DNA of 64,000 nt from the NCBI GenBank assembly GCA_023415275.1, contig JAEZLJ010000052.1:1-64000 (forward strand), read 5' to 3'. The first letter of the stretch is position 1, and each line of letters starts with the position of its first letter. This stretch comes from Bacteroidota bacterium. GTDB lineage: Bacteria; Bacteroidota; Bacteroidia; Chitinophagales; Chitinophagaceae. Shown here one piece after another: positions 25,750-34,458 of the stretch. The notes beneath the pieces were generated by a model, which searched no databases, was not told the DNA's origin, and was given only the letters and a program-made list of their open reading frames with translations. The translations under genes were made by a program, and so were the position numbers.

Positions 25750-25860
25750 CACCATGGCCGATTATGGCCGATTTGGCCGGAAATGACCGGTTTTGGCCGG
25801 GAGGGTTAGTCGGTAGTCGGGAGTCAGAAGTCTGGAGTCGGGAGCTTGGGAACATAGATG
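25750..25860. repeat. Simple-sequence tract: GGCCGATTT-type and AGTCGGGAG-type repeats
   Basis: Four to five imperfect copies of GGCCGATTT/GGCCGGAAAT (25752-25801) run into AGTCGGTAGTCGGGAGTCAG-type repeats (25806-25848). Strong G bias on the plus strand. It lies in the promoter-side gap (25696-26120) between a hypothetical gene and the ethylene-receptor-like kinase; nothing else is recognised there. Confidence 0.7.
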
Positions 25861-26120
25861 TACCTTGTAGGTAAAGGGCAGTCAACTAGCTATCAGCTTC
25901 CTGTTTAGGCTATACTTAGTGCGTGATCACCACGCAGTATCTATAGGGCAGGTAGGTAGTTGATAGGGAGTAGGTAGGGAGGAGACGGGAAGTGGCCATG
26001 GACGGGTATAACCTCAGCATTTCCTGATCAATGTTTTGATGCGCGCAACCATTCAGGTTCTTGATTGTTGTCCTTGATTCTTCCCTATATTTAACACCAT
26101 CAAAAATCAGCTACTCCTGT

Positions 26121-27242
26121 ATGAACCAGGTCATTGATTTCTTCAGGAATTTATTTTCCACCAGTGAATGGCCGGCACGTTGGCGTTGTGGCAACTGGAC
26201 CGATTTTCATGGCTGGCTGTATATTGCCAGCGACCTGATGATCTGGCTGGCCTATTTTTTAATCCCGCTGATCATCCTGCGGTATTACTTTAAGAAAAAG
26301 CCCACCATACGCTTCCAGGCAGCCTACCTCTGGTTTGCAGCCTTCATCCTGCTTTGCGGAGCTACGCACTTCCTGGATGCCATGATGTTTTGGATACCCA
26401 TGTACCGTGTGAATGCACTGGTGCGTTTCTTAACAGGTGTTACCAGCTTGCTTACCGTGTACTACCTGGTTAAAGTATTACCTCAGGCTTTTTCCCAAAA
26501 AACAATCATTGAGCTGGAAAACGAGATCACGCTGCGTAAGGAAACGGAAAGGCAATTGGCTGAGGCCAACCGTAACCTTGAGGCCTTTGCCTCCATTGCC
26601 TCGCACGACCTGCAGGAGCCATTGAGAAAGATCTCTGCTTTCACTGCTCTTCTCAACGACCGCAATAAGCACAACTTTGATGAACCCAGCCGCCGCTATG
26701 CTGAAAAGATCATAGATTCATCCAGTCGCATGCAAAACCTGGTCAAGGATATCCTGACACTGTCTTCTTTGAGAAACGAGATAGAGCTGTCTCCCATTGA
26801 CCTGAACAAGACCGTTAGTACCGCACTGGAAAACCTTGAGTTGACCATAAAGGAAAAGGATGCAGTGGTGCGTGTGGAACCCTTGCCCACTGTACAAGGT
26901 AATGATCACTACCTGGTGCAGGTGTTTTACAACCTGGTGAACAATGCGCTCAAGTTCAATAAACAGCGGCCTGAAATTGATATTTACGCAGATGTCGTGG
27001 ACGGTCATGCCTGGATACATGTGGCCGATAATGGCATTGGCATCAAAGAGGAATACTATGAGAAGATCTTCCAATCGTTTGAGCGGCTGCATCATAAAGC
27101 TGAATACCCAGGCACAGGCCTTGGACTGGCCATTACCAAAAAGATCATTGAACTGCATGGAGGCAGCATCAAAGTAGCCAGCATTGAAGGAGAAGGAACG
27201 ATGTTTTCGATCAGGCTGAAAATGGAAGAGAGAGGGAAATGA
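26121..27242 (+). CDS. Membrane histidine kinase with ethylene-receptor-like (ETR1-type) sensor domain
   Basis: 373 residues from the ATG. The frame opens 20 residues earlier at a non-ATG codon. Three membrane helices span about 32-55, 66-85 and 95-122. Helix 1 reads S-D-L-M-I-W-L-A-Y-F-L-I-P and helix 2 F-A-A-F-I-L-L-C-G-A-T-H. Aligned with plant ETR1, all seven residues known to matter for ethylene binding are present: D38, Y45, I48, P49, I76, C79 and H83 (ETR1 D25, Y32, I35, P36, I62, C65, H69). C79 and H83 would hold the copper cofactor. A short coil then leads to a HisKA box (A-S-H-D-L-Q-E-P, H162) and a HATPase with D-N-G-I-G-I and G-T-G-L-G-L-A-I-T. There is no GAF and no receiver domain. 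Confidence 0.9.
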   Translation: MNQVIDFFRNLFSTSEWPARWRCGNWTDFHGWLYIASDLMIWLAYFLIPLIILRYYFKKKPTIRFQAAYLWFAAFILLCGATHFLDAMMFWIPMYRVNALVRFLTGVTSLLTVYYLVKVLPQAFSQKTIIELENEITLRKETERQLAEANRNLEAFASIASHDLQEPLRKISAFTALLNDRNKHNFDEPSRRYAEKIIDSSSRMQNLVKDILTLSSLRNEIELSPIDLNKTVSTALENLELTIKEKDAVVRVEPLPTVQGNDHYLVQVFYNLVNNALKFNKQRPEIDIYADVVDGHAWIHVADNGIGIKEEYYEKIFQSFERLHHKAEYPGTGLGLAITKKIIELHGGSIKVASIEGEGTMFSIRLKMEERGK

Positions 27243-27620
27243 ATGTCGAATATCGAACAAGGAAAATTGAATGTCGAATATCGAACAAGGAATTTCGAAT
27301 GTCGAAGGGTTTAGGATGGAGAGGCAATTTTATAGCAGTCTTTTCTTAGGTGGATGGCTGGAGAATGATCAATAAACAATTTTCAATGCTCAATTTTCAA
27401 GTGGAGAGACTGCGAGGAATGAAGCAGTCTCTAATTAGAACTACTGCCTAAGAGGGATTGCCACCCGATACAGTTTTTTACTTTTTAATTTTGACTTTTG
27501 ACTTGCTCTAAAAGGGATTGCCACGGCGCCCATGCACAAAGGCCCGGCATCGCCTCGCAATGACTGATGGAATTAGATGTCACTGCGAGGTACGAAGCAG
27601 TCTCTAATTAGAACCCCTAG
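27243..27620. repeat. Dispersed repeats: a TCGAATATCGAAC element and a CACTGCGAGG element
   Basis: 27243-27405 is a copy of a ~160-base family with head GAATGTCGAATATCGAACAA (partly doubled here) and tail AATTTTCAATGCTCAATTTT. 27409-27620 holds copies of a second family, with ends CTGCGAGGNACGAAGCAGTC and the inverted CCTCGCAATGACTG, and interior GGGATTGCCAC. Both recur at 33.5-34.3 kb; the first also at 38.1 and 43.8-44.3 kb. The remaining bases to 27723 are AT-rich, with no gene. Confidence 0.75.
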
Positions 27621-27723
27621 GTCCTCTATCCCTTCTCAACTTGTCAACATATCAACTTGTCAACTTCTAAACTTATCCACTTACCCTTTGTGCCTTAGCG
27701 CCTTAGTGGCCTCTCTCTCTCCA

Positions 27724-28323
27724 TCATCGATCAAATTCCTTCAGTAGCGCTTGCAAATAATTCAGGTGTCTCCCAAACTTGCGTTGCAATACTACAGGGC
27801 TGAGGAAATACTGGAAGAGAAAAAAGCCAACATACACTGCATAACGGGTGAGGATGGGTAAGGAATGCCATTTATCAAGCATGCGGTAGTGCTGAAAATA
27901 TGGAAGCACCTCGATGAGAACAATAAAGAATAGCAGGGCGATGCGCAAGCCAATGATCTTCCAGCGCAGCCTTGTCTGCAACAGCAACACCTGTTGCTCC
28001 AGGTTGCTTTTCACCATGCCGTTCATATCCTGCATCCTGTCTGCAATGCGGTAGTTGTAATAGGCAAACCATATTACGCCGATGGCAAATACCACATAGG
28101 TCCAGTAGAGCACACTGGTAAGTGGCTTGCTGATGTCAGCCGCATTGGTAAGCAATAAAACAAAGGGCATGATGGCCATAACGACCATTTGCCTTCTATA
28201 CCCTCTTTTCAGGGCGGCCACGGGGCCATAACTTTTGTGTTGGATCATTTCCATGATGTTTTTATTTTTTGGTGTTGTTGGCGGCGTTTCGTTCCACGAT
28301 TGTTTCAGGTCATCGAGTTCCAT
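27724..28323 (-). CDS. Membrane protein encoded with ECF sigma factor (possible anti-sigma-like partner)
   Basis: 199 residues from the ATG two bases after the sigma-factor stop codon. It has a cytosolic N-terminal ~40 residues starting M-E-L-D-D-L-K-Q-S-W-N-E and about four membrane helices (A-I-M-P-F-V-L-L-L-T; Y-W-T-Y-V-V-F-A-I-G-V-I-W-F-A-Y; I-A-L-L-F-F-I-V-L-I-E-V-L; Y-A-V-Y-V-G-F-F-L-F). Tight coupling to the sigma gene suggests it controls that sigma factor. It does not show a zinc anti-sigma H-x-x-x-C-x-x-C motif. The D-D-L-K-x-x-W opening is common among such Bacteroidota partners. Confidence 0.75.
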   Translation of the reverse strand: MELDDLKQSWNETPPTTPKNKNIMEMIQHKSYGPVAALKRGYRRQMVVMAIMPFVLLLTNAADISKPLTSVLYWTYVVFAIGVIWFAYYNYRIADRMQDMNGMVKSNLEQQVLLLQTRLRWKIIGLRIALLFFIVLIEVLPYFQHYRMLDKWHSLPILTRYAVYVGFFLFQYFLSPVVLQRKFGRHLNYLQALLKEFDR

Positions 28324-28325
28324 GA

Positions 28326-28826
28326 TCAATTGCTTTTTGTCAGTTGGCGTAATTTATCCTTGATGCGGCTCATTTTCACGCGCAGGTTACCCTGCGACAT
28401 CCCCAGTATCTCTTCCATCTCTTCATAGCTGCGGTCTTCCATATAAAGCATTACGATAGCTTTTTCTACCTGGTTCAGCGCGGCAATGGCTGTATATAAT
28501 TGTTGCATGCGCTCCTCCTCTGCCTGTGCGGAGGTGTCATCTCCCCTGTTGATGGGCAGGTTGGCCGGCTCATAGCTGTCGATAAAATCCTTTTTCTTTC
28601 TCAGACCTGTGATGGCCGTGTTGATGGCCACCCTGTATAACCAGGTGCTGAAGCGGGAGTTGCCTTTAAAGTGTCCATAGGCCTTCCAAAGCTGGATCAC
28701 GATCTCTTGGAAAAGATCCTGCCGGTCAGCATCCGTATAAGCATACATGCGACATACTTTATAGATCAGCAATTCATTTTCACGAATATGCTTTTCGAAC
28801 TGCTTTTCTATTTCCTGCCGTGACAA
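28326..28826 (-). CDS. ECF RNA polymerase sigma factor (sigma-70 family)
   Basis: 166 residues. Region 2 spans about 10-80, with the core-binding motif D-R-Q-D-L-F-Q-E-I-V-I-Q-L-W-K and F-S-T-W-L-Y-R-V-A-I-N-T-A. Region 4 spans about 110-160, with the HTH Y-E-E-M-E-E-I-L-G-M-S-Q-G-N-L-R-V-K-M-S-R. No in-frame ATG lies upstream before a stop, so a TTG at 28826 is the likely start. It directs polymerase to unknown promoters, with the membrane protein downstream probably modulating it. Confidence 0.93.
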   Translation of the reverse strand: MSRQEIEKQFEKHIRENELLIYKVCRMYAYTDADRQDLFQEIVIQLWKAYGHFKGNSRFSTWLYRVAINTAITGLRKKKDFIDSYEPANLPINRGDDTSAQAEEERMQQLYTAIAALNQVEKAIVMLYMEDRSYEEMEEILGMSQGNLRVKMSRIKDKLRQLTKSN

Positions 28827-28995
28827 ATGCGGTTAGTTTGTATGAATAGTCGCTTTGTGGAGTATAATGTTACACAATTAGGTTAAAATCTTTGAAAAAG
28901 GTTGAGAGCTTGCTAATTGACAAGGGTTAAGGCAAAAAAGGTGCAACCTCCATTCAAGGATCATGGCTGCACCTTTATCTTTTTAGTGTAATAAA

Positions 28996-29595
28996 TTACA
29001 AACCAGTCACTGCCAGTTGTTCTTTTTTTGTAGTGTATGGCTTACTATTTTTCCTGACTCGAGAAGTGAATACACTGTAACCCATCAAAGCCCAGGTAAC
29101 AGCTGAATAGATATTTACCCATAATAGCATGGCGGTGGTACGGCTTCCAAAAAGGGCCCATAGCAGGAAGCCGATGGGCAGCCAAAGTCCAACCAGTAAA
29201 GGCATGTAGCGCTTCCAACCTTGCAGAACACCTTTCCGTGCAATGGTGATGCCGGTGATCAGCATACAGGTATTGCTCAAAGGCCAGCAGGCATCCAAAA
29301 TATAATACAGGGTGGTGCCTGCCCCCGGCCGTATCAATTCATAAGTATTCCAGGCATTGGCAAGGACCAACAGGCATAGCTGGAGTGTATAAATGATCTT
29401 GGCCCACTTGCCTTCGCCATAGGCGCCACTGCGCTTTAGTGCTACCAGGGAGCACATCCAGCCTGCCATATATATGAGGCCGAATAACCCGGTCATGCTA
29501 CTATGGCTGTAAGGGTTGAAGCCGCCCGTGATTGTATCGATCAATAAAAAAGGAGCACCTGCCATGGCAATGATGCCGAGTGTACGATTGTTCAT
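28996..29595 (-). CDS. Multi-pass membrane protein, unknown function
   Basis: 199 residues from the ATG starting M-N-N-R-T-L-G-I (29 upstream in-frame codons look spurious). About five to six membrane helices, including T-L-G-I-I-A-M-A-G-A-P-F-L-L-I, F-G-L-I-Y-M-A-G-W-M-C-S-L-V-A-L and P-L-L-V-G-L-W-L-P-I-G-F-L-L-W. No transporter or enzyme motif recognised. It lies 49 bases downstream of the beta-barrel gene on the same strand and may be co-transcribed. Confidence 0.75.
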   Translation of the reverse strand: MNNRTLGIIAMAGAPFLLIDTITGGFNPYSHSSMTGLFGLIYMAGWMCSLVALKRSGAYGEGKWAKIIYTLQLCLLVLANAWNTYELIRPGAGTTLYYILDACWPLSNTCMLITGITIARKGVLQGWKRYMPLLVGLWLPIGFLLWALFGSRTTAMLLWVNIYSAVTWALMGYSVFTSRVRKNSKPYTTKKEQLAVTGL

Positions 29596-29644
29596 GATGT
29601 TGATTTTTATTTTTATGAAGATTATTGAGAGTATGACAAAAGGG

Positions 29645-30325
29645 TCAGAACCGGTAGCCGGCAAAAAAATGGAGTACTGCATTCCTGCCTTTAAAATCTA
29701 TGGGATTAAAGGGCAGCGGAAATGGCGCTGCAGCGGTGCCGCCCTCCCCCTCCGCCATTTTCTTATAAGGGTTGCCCATGCTGATATTATAGCGGGCGCC
29801 GATCAGCAGGCCTTTGTAAGGATACAGTTCAAAGCCCAATGCGGCACCATAATCAACCCGGTTCATATAAGTGGTCAATTGCTCTTCCTCTCCGGAAGTA
29901 TTGGTTTGCGATCCATGCCTGGCATTGAGCAGGTAGCCCACCTGTCCTCCAGCTTGTAGCTGCACCCGGTGCGCAATGGTAAAAGTGGTGAGGTGAGGCA
30001 TATAGATGTAATCCTGTAACACATCCTGTTTATTGCCTGCATCGTCAAAAGAAAAGCCCTGCCGGGAGAATACCAGCTCAGTCCTGTAGCCCAGCCCATT
30101 GGAAACAGGTCCGTAAAAAACAGAAGCATTCCATCCTTCTTTGCTGCCAGGTGAGAAATGGATGGAGGTGCCGGATATGTGAGCCACTGAATATCCCAGC
30201 TTCAGTCCAAACTTAGGCTTATACGCCTGGAGTTCTTTTTTAGAAATGTCGTCTGGAAGCTCCTGCGAATGGGATGAGTGCAGCCAGAGCATTGAAATGG
30301 TAAGTAATAAAAGTGTCTTTTTCAT
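29645..30325 (-). CDS. Outer-membrane beta-barrel protein (porin-like, OmpW/PorT-like)
   Basis: 226 residues from the ATG beginning M-K-K-T-L-L-L-L, with a signal peptide to about residue 20 (S-S-H-S-Q). Alternating hydrophobic/polar strands with G-Y-x-V and Y-x-P-x-L patterns (P-K-F-G-L-K-L-G-Y-S-V-A-H-I, L-T-T-F-T-I-A-H-R-V-Q-L-Q-A-G) and a terminal aromatic (F-A-G-Y-R-F) are typical of an 8- to 10-strand outer-membrane barrel. Cargo unknown. Confidence 0.82.
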   Translation of the reverse strand: MKKTLLLLTISMLWLHSSHSQELPDDISKKELQAYKPKFGLKLGYSVAHISGTSIHFSPGSKEGWNASVFYGPVSNGLGYRTELVFSRQGFSFDDAGNKQDVLQDYIYMPHLTTFTIAHRVQLQAGGQVGYLLNARHGSQTNTSGEEEQLTTYMNRVDYGAALGFELYPYKGLLIGARYNISMGNPYKKMAEGEGGTAAAPFPLPFNPIDFKGRNAVLHFFAGYRF

Positions 30326-30645
30326 AACAGAAGGTTTTAGTTGATTTTTATCCGGCAAATCTCCATTGCGAAAAGCCCGGGGTCAAGGCTAAGCCTTTTG
30401 AAACGATGAAAAAGCTGCGCAAAACGTAGTATATTGAGTAGTGAAGCAGGGAGGCCGAATGGCAGGACTGGCAAAGGTTTCAGCTGATTGAATCCTGGAA
30501 AATTCCAGGCATGGAAAACGACGTTTCAGACATAAATATGGTCCTTTGAAGCGTATAACCATTGCTGAAGCAGGGAAAGAATGATTATTTGCAACCGGGT
30601 TCTTTTCATCAATAAAAAGAAGCGAACAGGAACCATTACTAACAG
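30326..30645. other. Intergenic region between divergent genes
   Basis: 320 bases between the barrel gene and the LytS/LytTR operon. It must carry both promoters, but no convincing operator, hairpin or small gene was seen. Confidence 0.5.
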
Positions 30646-31728
30646 ATGAAGCAGCAAAATCAAAATGATAAATGGGTCACACGTATTGGTCTGACCACAT
30701 TGATCTTACTGCAATGGGTAGGACCTGACGGACCACAGGTGCCTCACACCAAAACAGAGCTGCTCAACTTCTTATTCAGCGTTCTCGGTATCAGCTTCAT
30801 CTGGCTGTTGACCTTTTTAGTAGTGAAAAGATTCAGAAAGCTTTATCCTTCCATAGAACAATCTGTAAAAAGGATACTGCTGACAGGACTGGTCTCACTG
30901 GTGATCATTTATCCATTCAACATTATCATATTATACAGTGGCACACTGCCCGGCCAGGCAGCGCCACCCATGTCAACAATAGATCTTATACGATATGCCA
31001 CGGGTGTAGGCATCATGCTTTGGATCATTACAGGTATGTATGAAGCCTGTTATTACCAGCAATTGCTGCGACAGTCACAAAAGGAAAAGAATGACCTGCT
31101 GAACCAGCAAATGCACCAGCAACTGGATAGCCTGAAACATAAAGTGAATCCACACTTCCTGTTCAACAACCTTAATACCCTTACCTATCTCATTTATGAG
31201 AACAGCGCACTAGCTGAACATTTTGTAGAAGAATTATCAACGGTATATCGCTACCTATTGCGCAACCATGATGAAGGAATGGCCAGCCTGCAACAGGAGC
31301 ATGCCTTCATCTGCTCTTATATGGAGCTGTTGAAGATCCGCTTTGGACAAAACCTGCACCTGGCGCTGGACATAGAAGAGCAATGGATGCAACATGAACT
31401 ACCTCCTTTATCGCTGCAGGTGCTGGTGGAAAATGCGGTAAAGCACAACATCCTTTCTGCAGAACAACCGCTGTTTATTTCCATCAGTACAGAAGATCAA
31501 TACCTGTTGGTACGTAACAATTATCAACCCAGGCACCTGGTAGCAGCCACGGAAAGATCAGGACTGAACTACATCATATCCAGGTATAAACAAGCAGGTA
31601 TTGACGGTGTGGATATATGGCAGCAGGATGGAATCTTTACAGTGAAGCTTCCGCTGCTGGTACCCCAGGACAGCCAGGAAAAAGAAACGGCATATATGAA
31701 CATCAAACCAGGTACACGTTATGCTTAA
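30646..31728 (+). CDS. LytS-family sensor histidine kinase (first of pair)
   Basis: 360 residues. Four hydrophobic segments in the first ~135 residues form a membrane sensor. A short coiled coil leads into the His_kinase (LytS/YehU) domain with H170 in K-V-N-P-H-F-L-F-N-N-L-N, and a HATPase with the N-box L-V-E-N-A-V-K-H-N. The G box is reduced, as is usual for this family. The following kinase gene overlaps its last 8 bases, giving tight translational coupling. Confidence 0.93.
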   Translation: MKQQNQNDKWVTRIGLTTLILLQWVGPDGPQVPHTKTELLNFLFSVLGISFIWLLTFLVVKRFRKLYPSIEQSVKRILLTGLVSLVIIYPFNIIILYSGTLPGQAAPPMSTIDLIRYATGVGIMLWIITGMYEACYYQQLLRQSQKEKNDLLNQQMHQQLDSLKHKVNPHFLFNNLNTLTYLIYENSALAEHFVEELSTVYRYLLRNHDEGMASLQQEHAFICSYMELLKIRFGQNLHLALDIEEQWMQHELPPLSLQVLVENAVKHNILSAEQPLFISISTEDQYLLVRNNYQPRHLVAATERSGLNYIISRYKQAGIDGVDIWQQDGIFTVKLPLLVPQDSQEKETAYMNIKPGTRYA

Positions 31729-32737
31729 ACAAAATAATATAGGGTTTCGTATCGGTATGATCCTGCTGACCTTCGTGATCAGCGTGACAAATGGCCTGGA
31801 CCTGAACTCATTTTATATGACCAGCAGTTACCCACTTTATGGATTGCTTTTCGTGATCCTTTTTTGGGAGCTGAACCGGGTGGTATTTTTAAAAGCCTAT
31901 AAAAAGCTGTTGCCAGATACCTCCATGGGCAGGCGCATACTGGTGATATTTTGCTGTTGTTATGCCATCACCATGCCGCTGCGATTACTTTATTTCTATT
32001 CAAAGGGATGGTTCTTCCCGGAGCCCGCGCCTCCTTTTCATACTTTCATATGGAATAATCTTTTCAACTCGATGCTGGCTGTCTGGCCCTTTATTGCCAG
32101 TTATGAAATGTTTTTTGTGAACAGGGAGATCAGGCGCATAGAAAATGAAAAGGAAGTGCTGGTGCAGGCCAACCTGCAAAGAAGATTTGACTCCCTGCAG
32201 GAGCAGGTGAACCCACATTTTTTATTTAACAACCTCAATTCACTTTCTACCCTGGTAACCCGGGACCCTGATAAGGCCAATGAGTTTGTAGAGCAAATGA
32301 GCCAGGTGTACCGCTACCTGTTGCGGAATAATGAAGAAGTGCTATCGCCCCTGCATGAAGAGCTGAAATTCATTGAGAGTTATATCAACCTGTTGAAGAC
32401 ACGTTTTGGAGATGGCTTTCAGCCGGCATTAGAAATAGATGCCCATGTGCAGGATTATGCCATACCTTCCATGACGCTTCAACTGCTGGTGGAGAACGCG
32501 GTAAAACATAACATCATGTCACCGGAATCACCCTTACAATTGCGCTTGTACACACGTGATCAATCACTGGTAGTTACCAACAACCTGCAGCCTAAACCCA
32601 AACCAATGGATTCCAATGGCGTGGGGCTGGCCAATATCGTTGCCAAATACCAGTTGCTTAACCAACCAGCCGTAGAAATTACTAAGACCAATACTGCCTT
32701 TACCGTAATACTTCCTCTTATTCAAACTGCTATATGA
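31721..32737 (+). CDS. LytS-family sensor histidine kinase (second of pair)
   Basis: 338 residues, related to the upstream kinase but with a different membrane domain (four helices in residues 10-130). H166 lies in Q-V-N-P-H-F-L-F-N-N-L-N, the N-box is L-V-E-N-A-V-K-H-N-I, and a terminal G-V-G-L-A-N-I motif is present. The start overlaps the previous stop by 8 bases, and its stop overlaps the next start by 4. Two kinases feeding one regulator could form a heterodimer or sense two inputs. Confidence 0.93.
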   Translation: MLKQNNIGFRIGMILLTFVISVTNGLDLNSFYMTSSYPLYGLLFVILFWELNRVVFLKAYKKLLPDTSMGRRILVIFCCCYAITMPLRLLYFYSKGWFFPEPAPPFHTFIWNNLFNSMLAVWPFIASYEMFFVNREIRRIENEKEVLVQANLQRRFDSLQEQVNPHFLFNNLNSLSTLVTRDPDKANEFVEQMSQVYRYLLRNNEEVLSPLHEELKFIESYINLLKTRFGDGFQPALEIDAHVQDYAIPSMTLQLLVENAVKHNIMSPESPLQLRLYTRDQSLVVTNNLQPKPKPMDSNGVGLANIVAKYQLLNQPAVEITKTNTAFTVILPLIQTAI

Positions 32738-33504
32738 AAGTACTGATCGTAGAAGATGAACCATTGGGTGTGGAGCGTTTGTGCAAGCACCTCAAAAGCA
32801 TAGATCCTGCTATTGACGTAGTGGGATCCACAGCAAGTATTGCCGCATCTGTGGAGTGGCTCAGCGCCTATGAGCAGCCTGATATTATACTAATGGATAT
32901 TGAATTGAGTGATGGCCAGAGCTTTGACATTTTTAACCAGGTGGAAGTGATGAGTGCCGTGATATTTACTACATCTTATGATGAATATGCGCTTAAAGCA
33001 TTTAAGGTAAACAGTATTGATTACCTGTTGAAGCCTGTGAAGCAGGAAGAACTAAAGGCCAGCCTGGATAAGTACCAGAGGTACAAGGAAAAGTTTGCTG
33101 CACAACCAGCAATTGATATCCAGGCAGTGGTGCGGGAATTAAAGATGCAGCAGCAGCAATCGCCCTGGCGCACCAGGTTCCTGGTGAAAAAAGGACAGCG
33201 GCTGGTGTCGGTGGAAACGAATGATATTGCCTATTTTTTTGCGGATGGGCGACTGATCTACTTCAAGACAAAGTCGAACGCTAAATACGTAGTGGACTAT
33301 ACGATGGATGAACTGGAGCATATGCTGGATGGCCACCAGTTTTACAGGGCCAATCGTGGCTTTATTGTCAGCATTCATTCCATAGCGCAAATACATAATT
33401 ACTTCAATGGCAAGCTGAAGATAGAGCTGCACCCTGAGTCTGAAAAAGAGGTGCTGATCAGCAGGGACAAGGCGGGAGAGTTTAAGGAATGGATGGGGAA
33501 GTAG
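32734..33504 (+). CDS. LytTR-family response regulator
   Basis: 256 residues. Receiver domain at 1-120 with acidic pocket E7/D8, phosphoacceptor D55 (I-L-M-D-I-E-L) and K100 (L-L-K-P-V-K). The C-terminal LytTR DNA-binding domain spans about 150-255 (K-K-G-Q-R-L-V-S-V-E-T-N-D-I-A-Y-F, then F-Y-R-A-N-R-G-F-I-V). It is the output for the two upstream LytS kinases. Targets unknown; no LytTR-type direct-repeat site was recognised locally. Confidence 0.95.
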   Translation: MKVLIVEDEPLGVERLCKHLKSIDPAIDVVGSTASIAASVEWLSAYEQPDIILMDIELSDGQSFDIFNQVEVMSAVIFTTSYDEYALKAFKVNSIDYLLKPVKQEELKASLDKYQRYKEKFAAQPAIDIQAVVRELKMQQQQSPWRTRFLVKKGQRLVSVETNDIAYFFADGRLIYFKTKSNAKYVVDYTMDELEHMLDGHQFYRANRGFIVSIHSIAQIHNYFNGKLKIELHPESEKEVLISRDKAGEFKEWMGK

Positions 33505-33509
33505 GGGAA

Positions 33510-34041
33510 GAATGTCGAATATCGAACAAGGAATATTGAATGTCGAAGTGGTTAGGACTGAGAAGCATTATTTATTGAGGACATATTTTAGGTTGTGGAG
33601 GAATTTGAATGTCGAATATCGAACAAGGAATATTGAATGATGAAGTGAATAGGACTGAGAAGCTTTTTTATAGCAGTCTCTTCTTAGGTGGATGCGGTAG
33701 ATAAATGATCAATAATCAATTTTCAATAATCAATTTTCAAGTGGAGAGAGAAGAAGGGAATTGGAATGTCGAATGTCGAACAAGGATATTGAATGATGAA
33801 GTGGTTAGGACTGAGAAGCTATTTGATAGCATTCTTTTCTTAAGTGGATGGATAGATAATGATCAATAATCAATTTTCAATGCTCAATTTTCAAGGGAGA
33901 AAGAAAAAGGGAATTGGAATGTCGAATGTCGAACAAGGAATATTGAATAATGAAGTGGTTAGGGCGGAGAGGGTTTTTGATTGCAGGCTTTTCTTAGGTG
34001 GATGGATAGATAATGATCAATAATCAAATTTCAAGGGGAGC
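33510..34041. repeat. Tandem array of four copies of the TCGAATATCGAAC element
   Basis: Units start at about 33510, 33607, 33763 and 33918. The first is shortened to ~97 bases, while the next two are ~155. Each opens GAATGTCGAATATCGAACAA, continues with GTGGTTAGGACTGAGAAGC and ends in AATGATCAATAATCAATTTT. Copies differ by scattered substitutions. It follows the regulator gene stop directly. Only spurious frames are present. Confidence 0.8.
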
Positions 34042-34065
34042 AACTGCGAGGACGAATCTCTATGA

Positions 34066-34335
34066 CTCGTCACTGCGAGGCACGAAGCAGTCTCATTTTA
34101 AAAGTATCCAAAAAGGGATTGCCACGCCGATATACAGATTTTTACTTTTTAATTTTGACTTTTGACTTTCTCTTTTTAAAGGGATTGCCGCGGCGCTCCG
34201 TGCACATAGCCCTTGCTGCGGCTCGCAATGATCCCGCCTATGGCGGGACAAGCATCCACGCTTCTTAACTAAAAAGGACGTGACGTTTATAATTTACCGT
34301 CACTGCGAGGAACGAAGCAGTCTCTTATTACATGC
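34066..34335. repeat. MITE-like element with CACTGCGAGG / CTCGCAATGA ends, plus a solo end
   Basis: GTCACTGCGAGGCACGAAGC at about 34068 and the inverted CGGCTCGCAATGATCC at about 34220 bound a ~165-base element, with internal AAAGGGATTGCCACGCC and AAAGGGATTGCCGCGGC. A single further end copy (CGTCACTGCGAGGAACGAAG) lies at 34299-34325. No frame of interest. The bases to 34458 are AT-rich short direct repeats built on TCAACTTGT-type words. Confidence 0.72.
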
Positions 34336-34458
34336 CTTACTGATCCTCTTTCCCTTGTAAACTTGTCAACTTGTAAACCGTCAACTTTTAAACCTTTCAA
34401 CCCGTCAGGCTATCAACTTTTTACATTTTACATTTTACATTTTTCATTCTTCCCTCCC

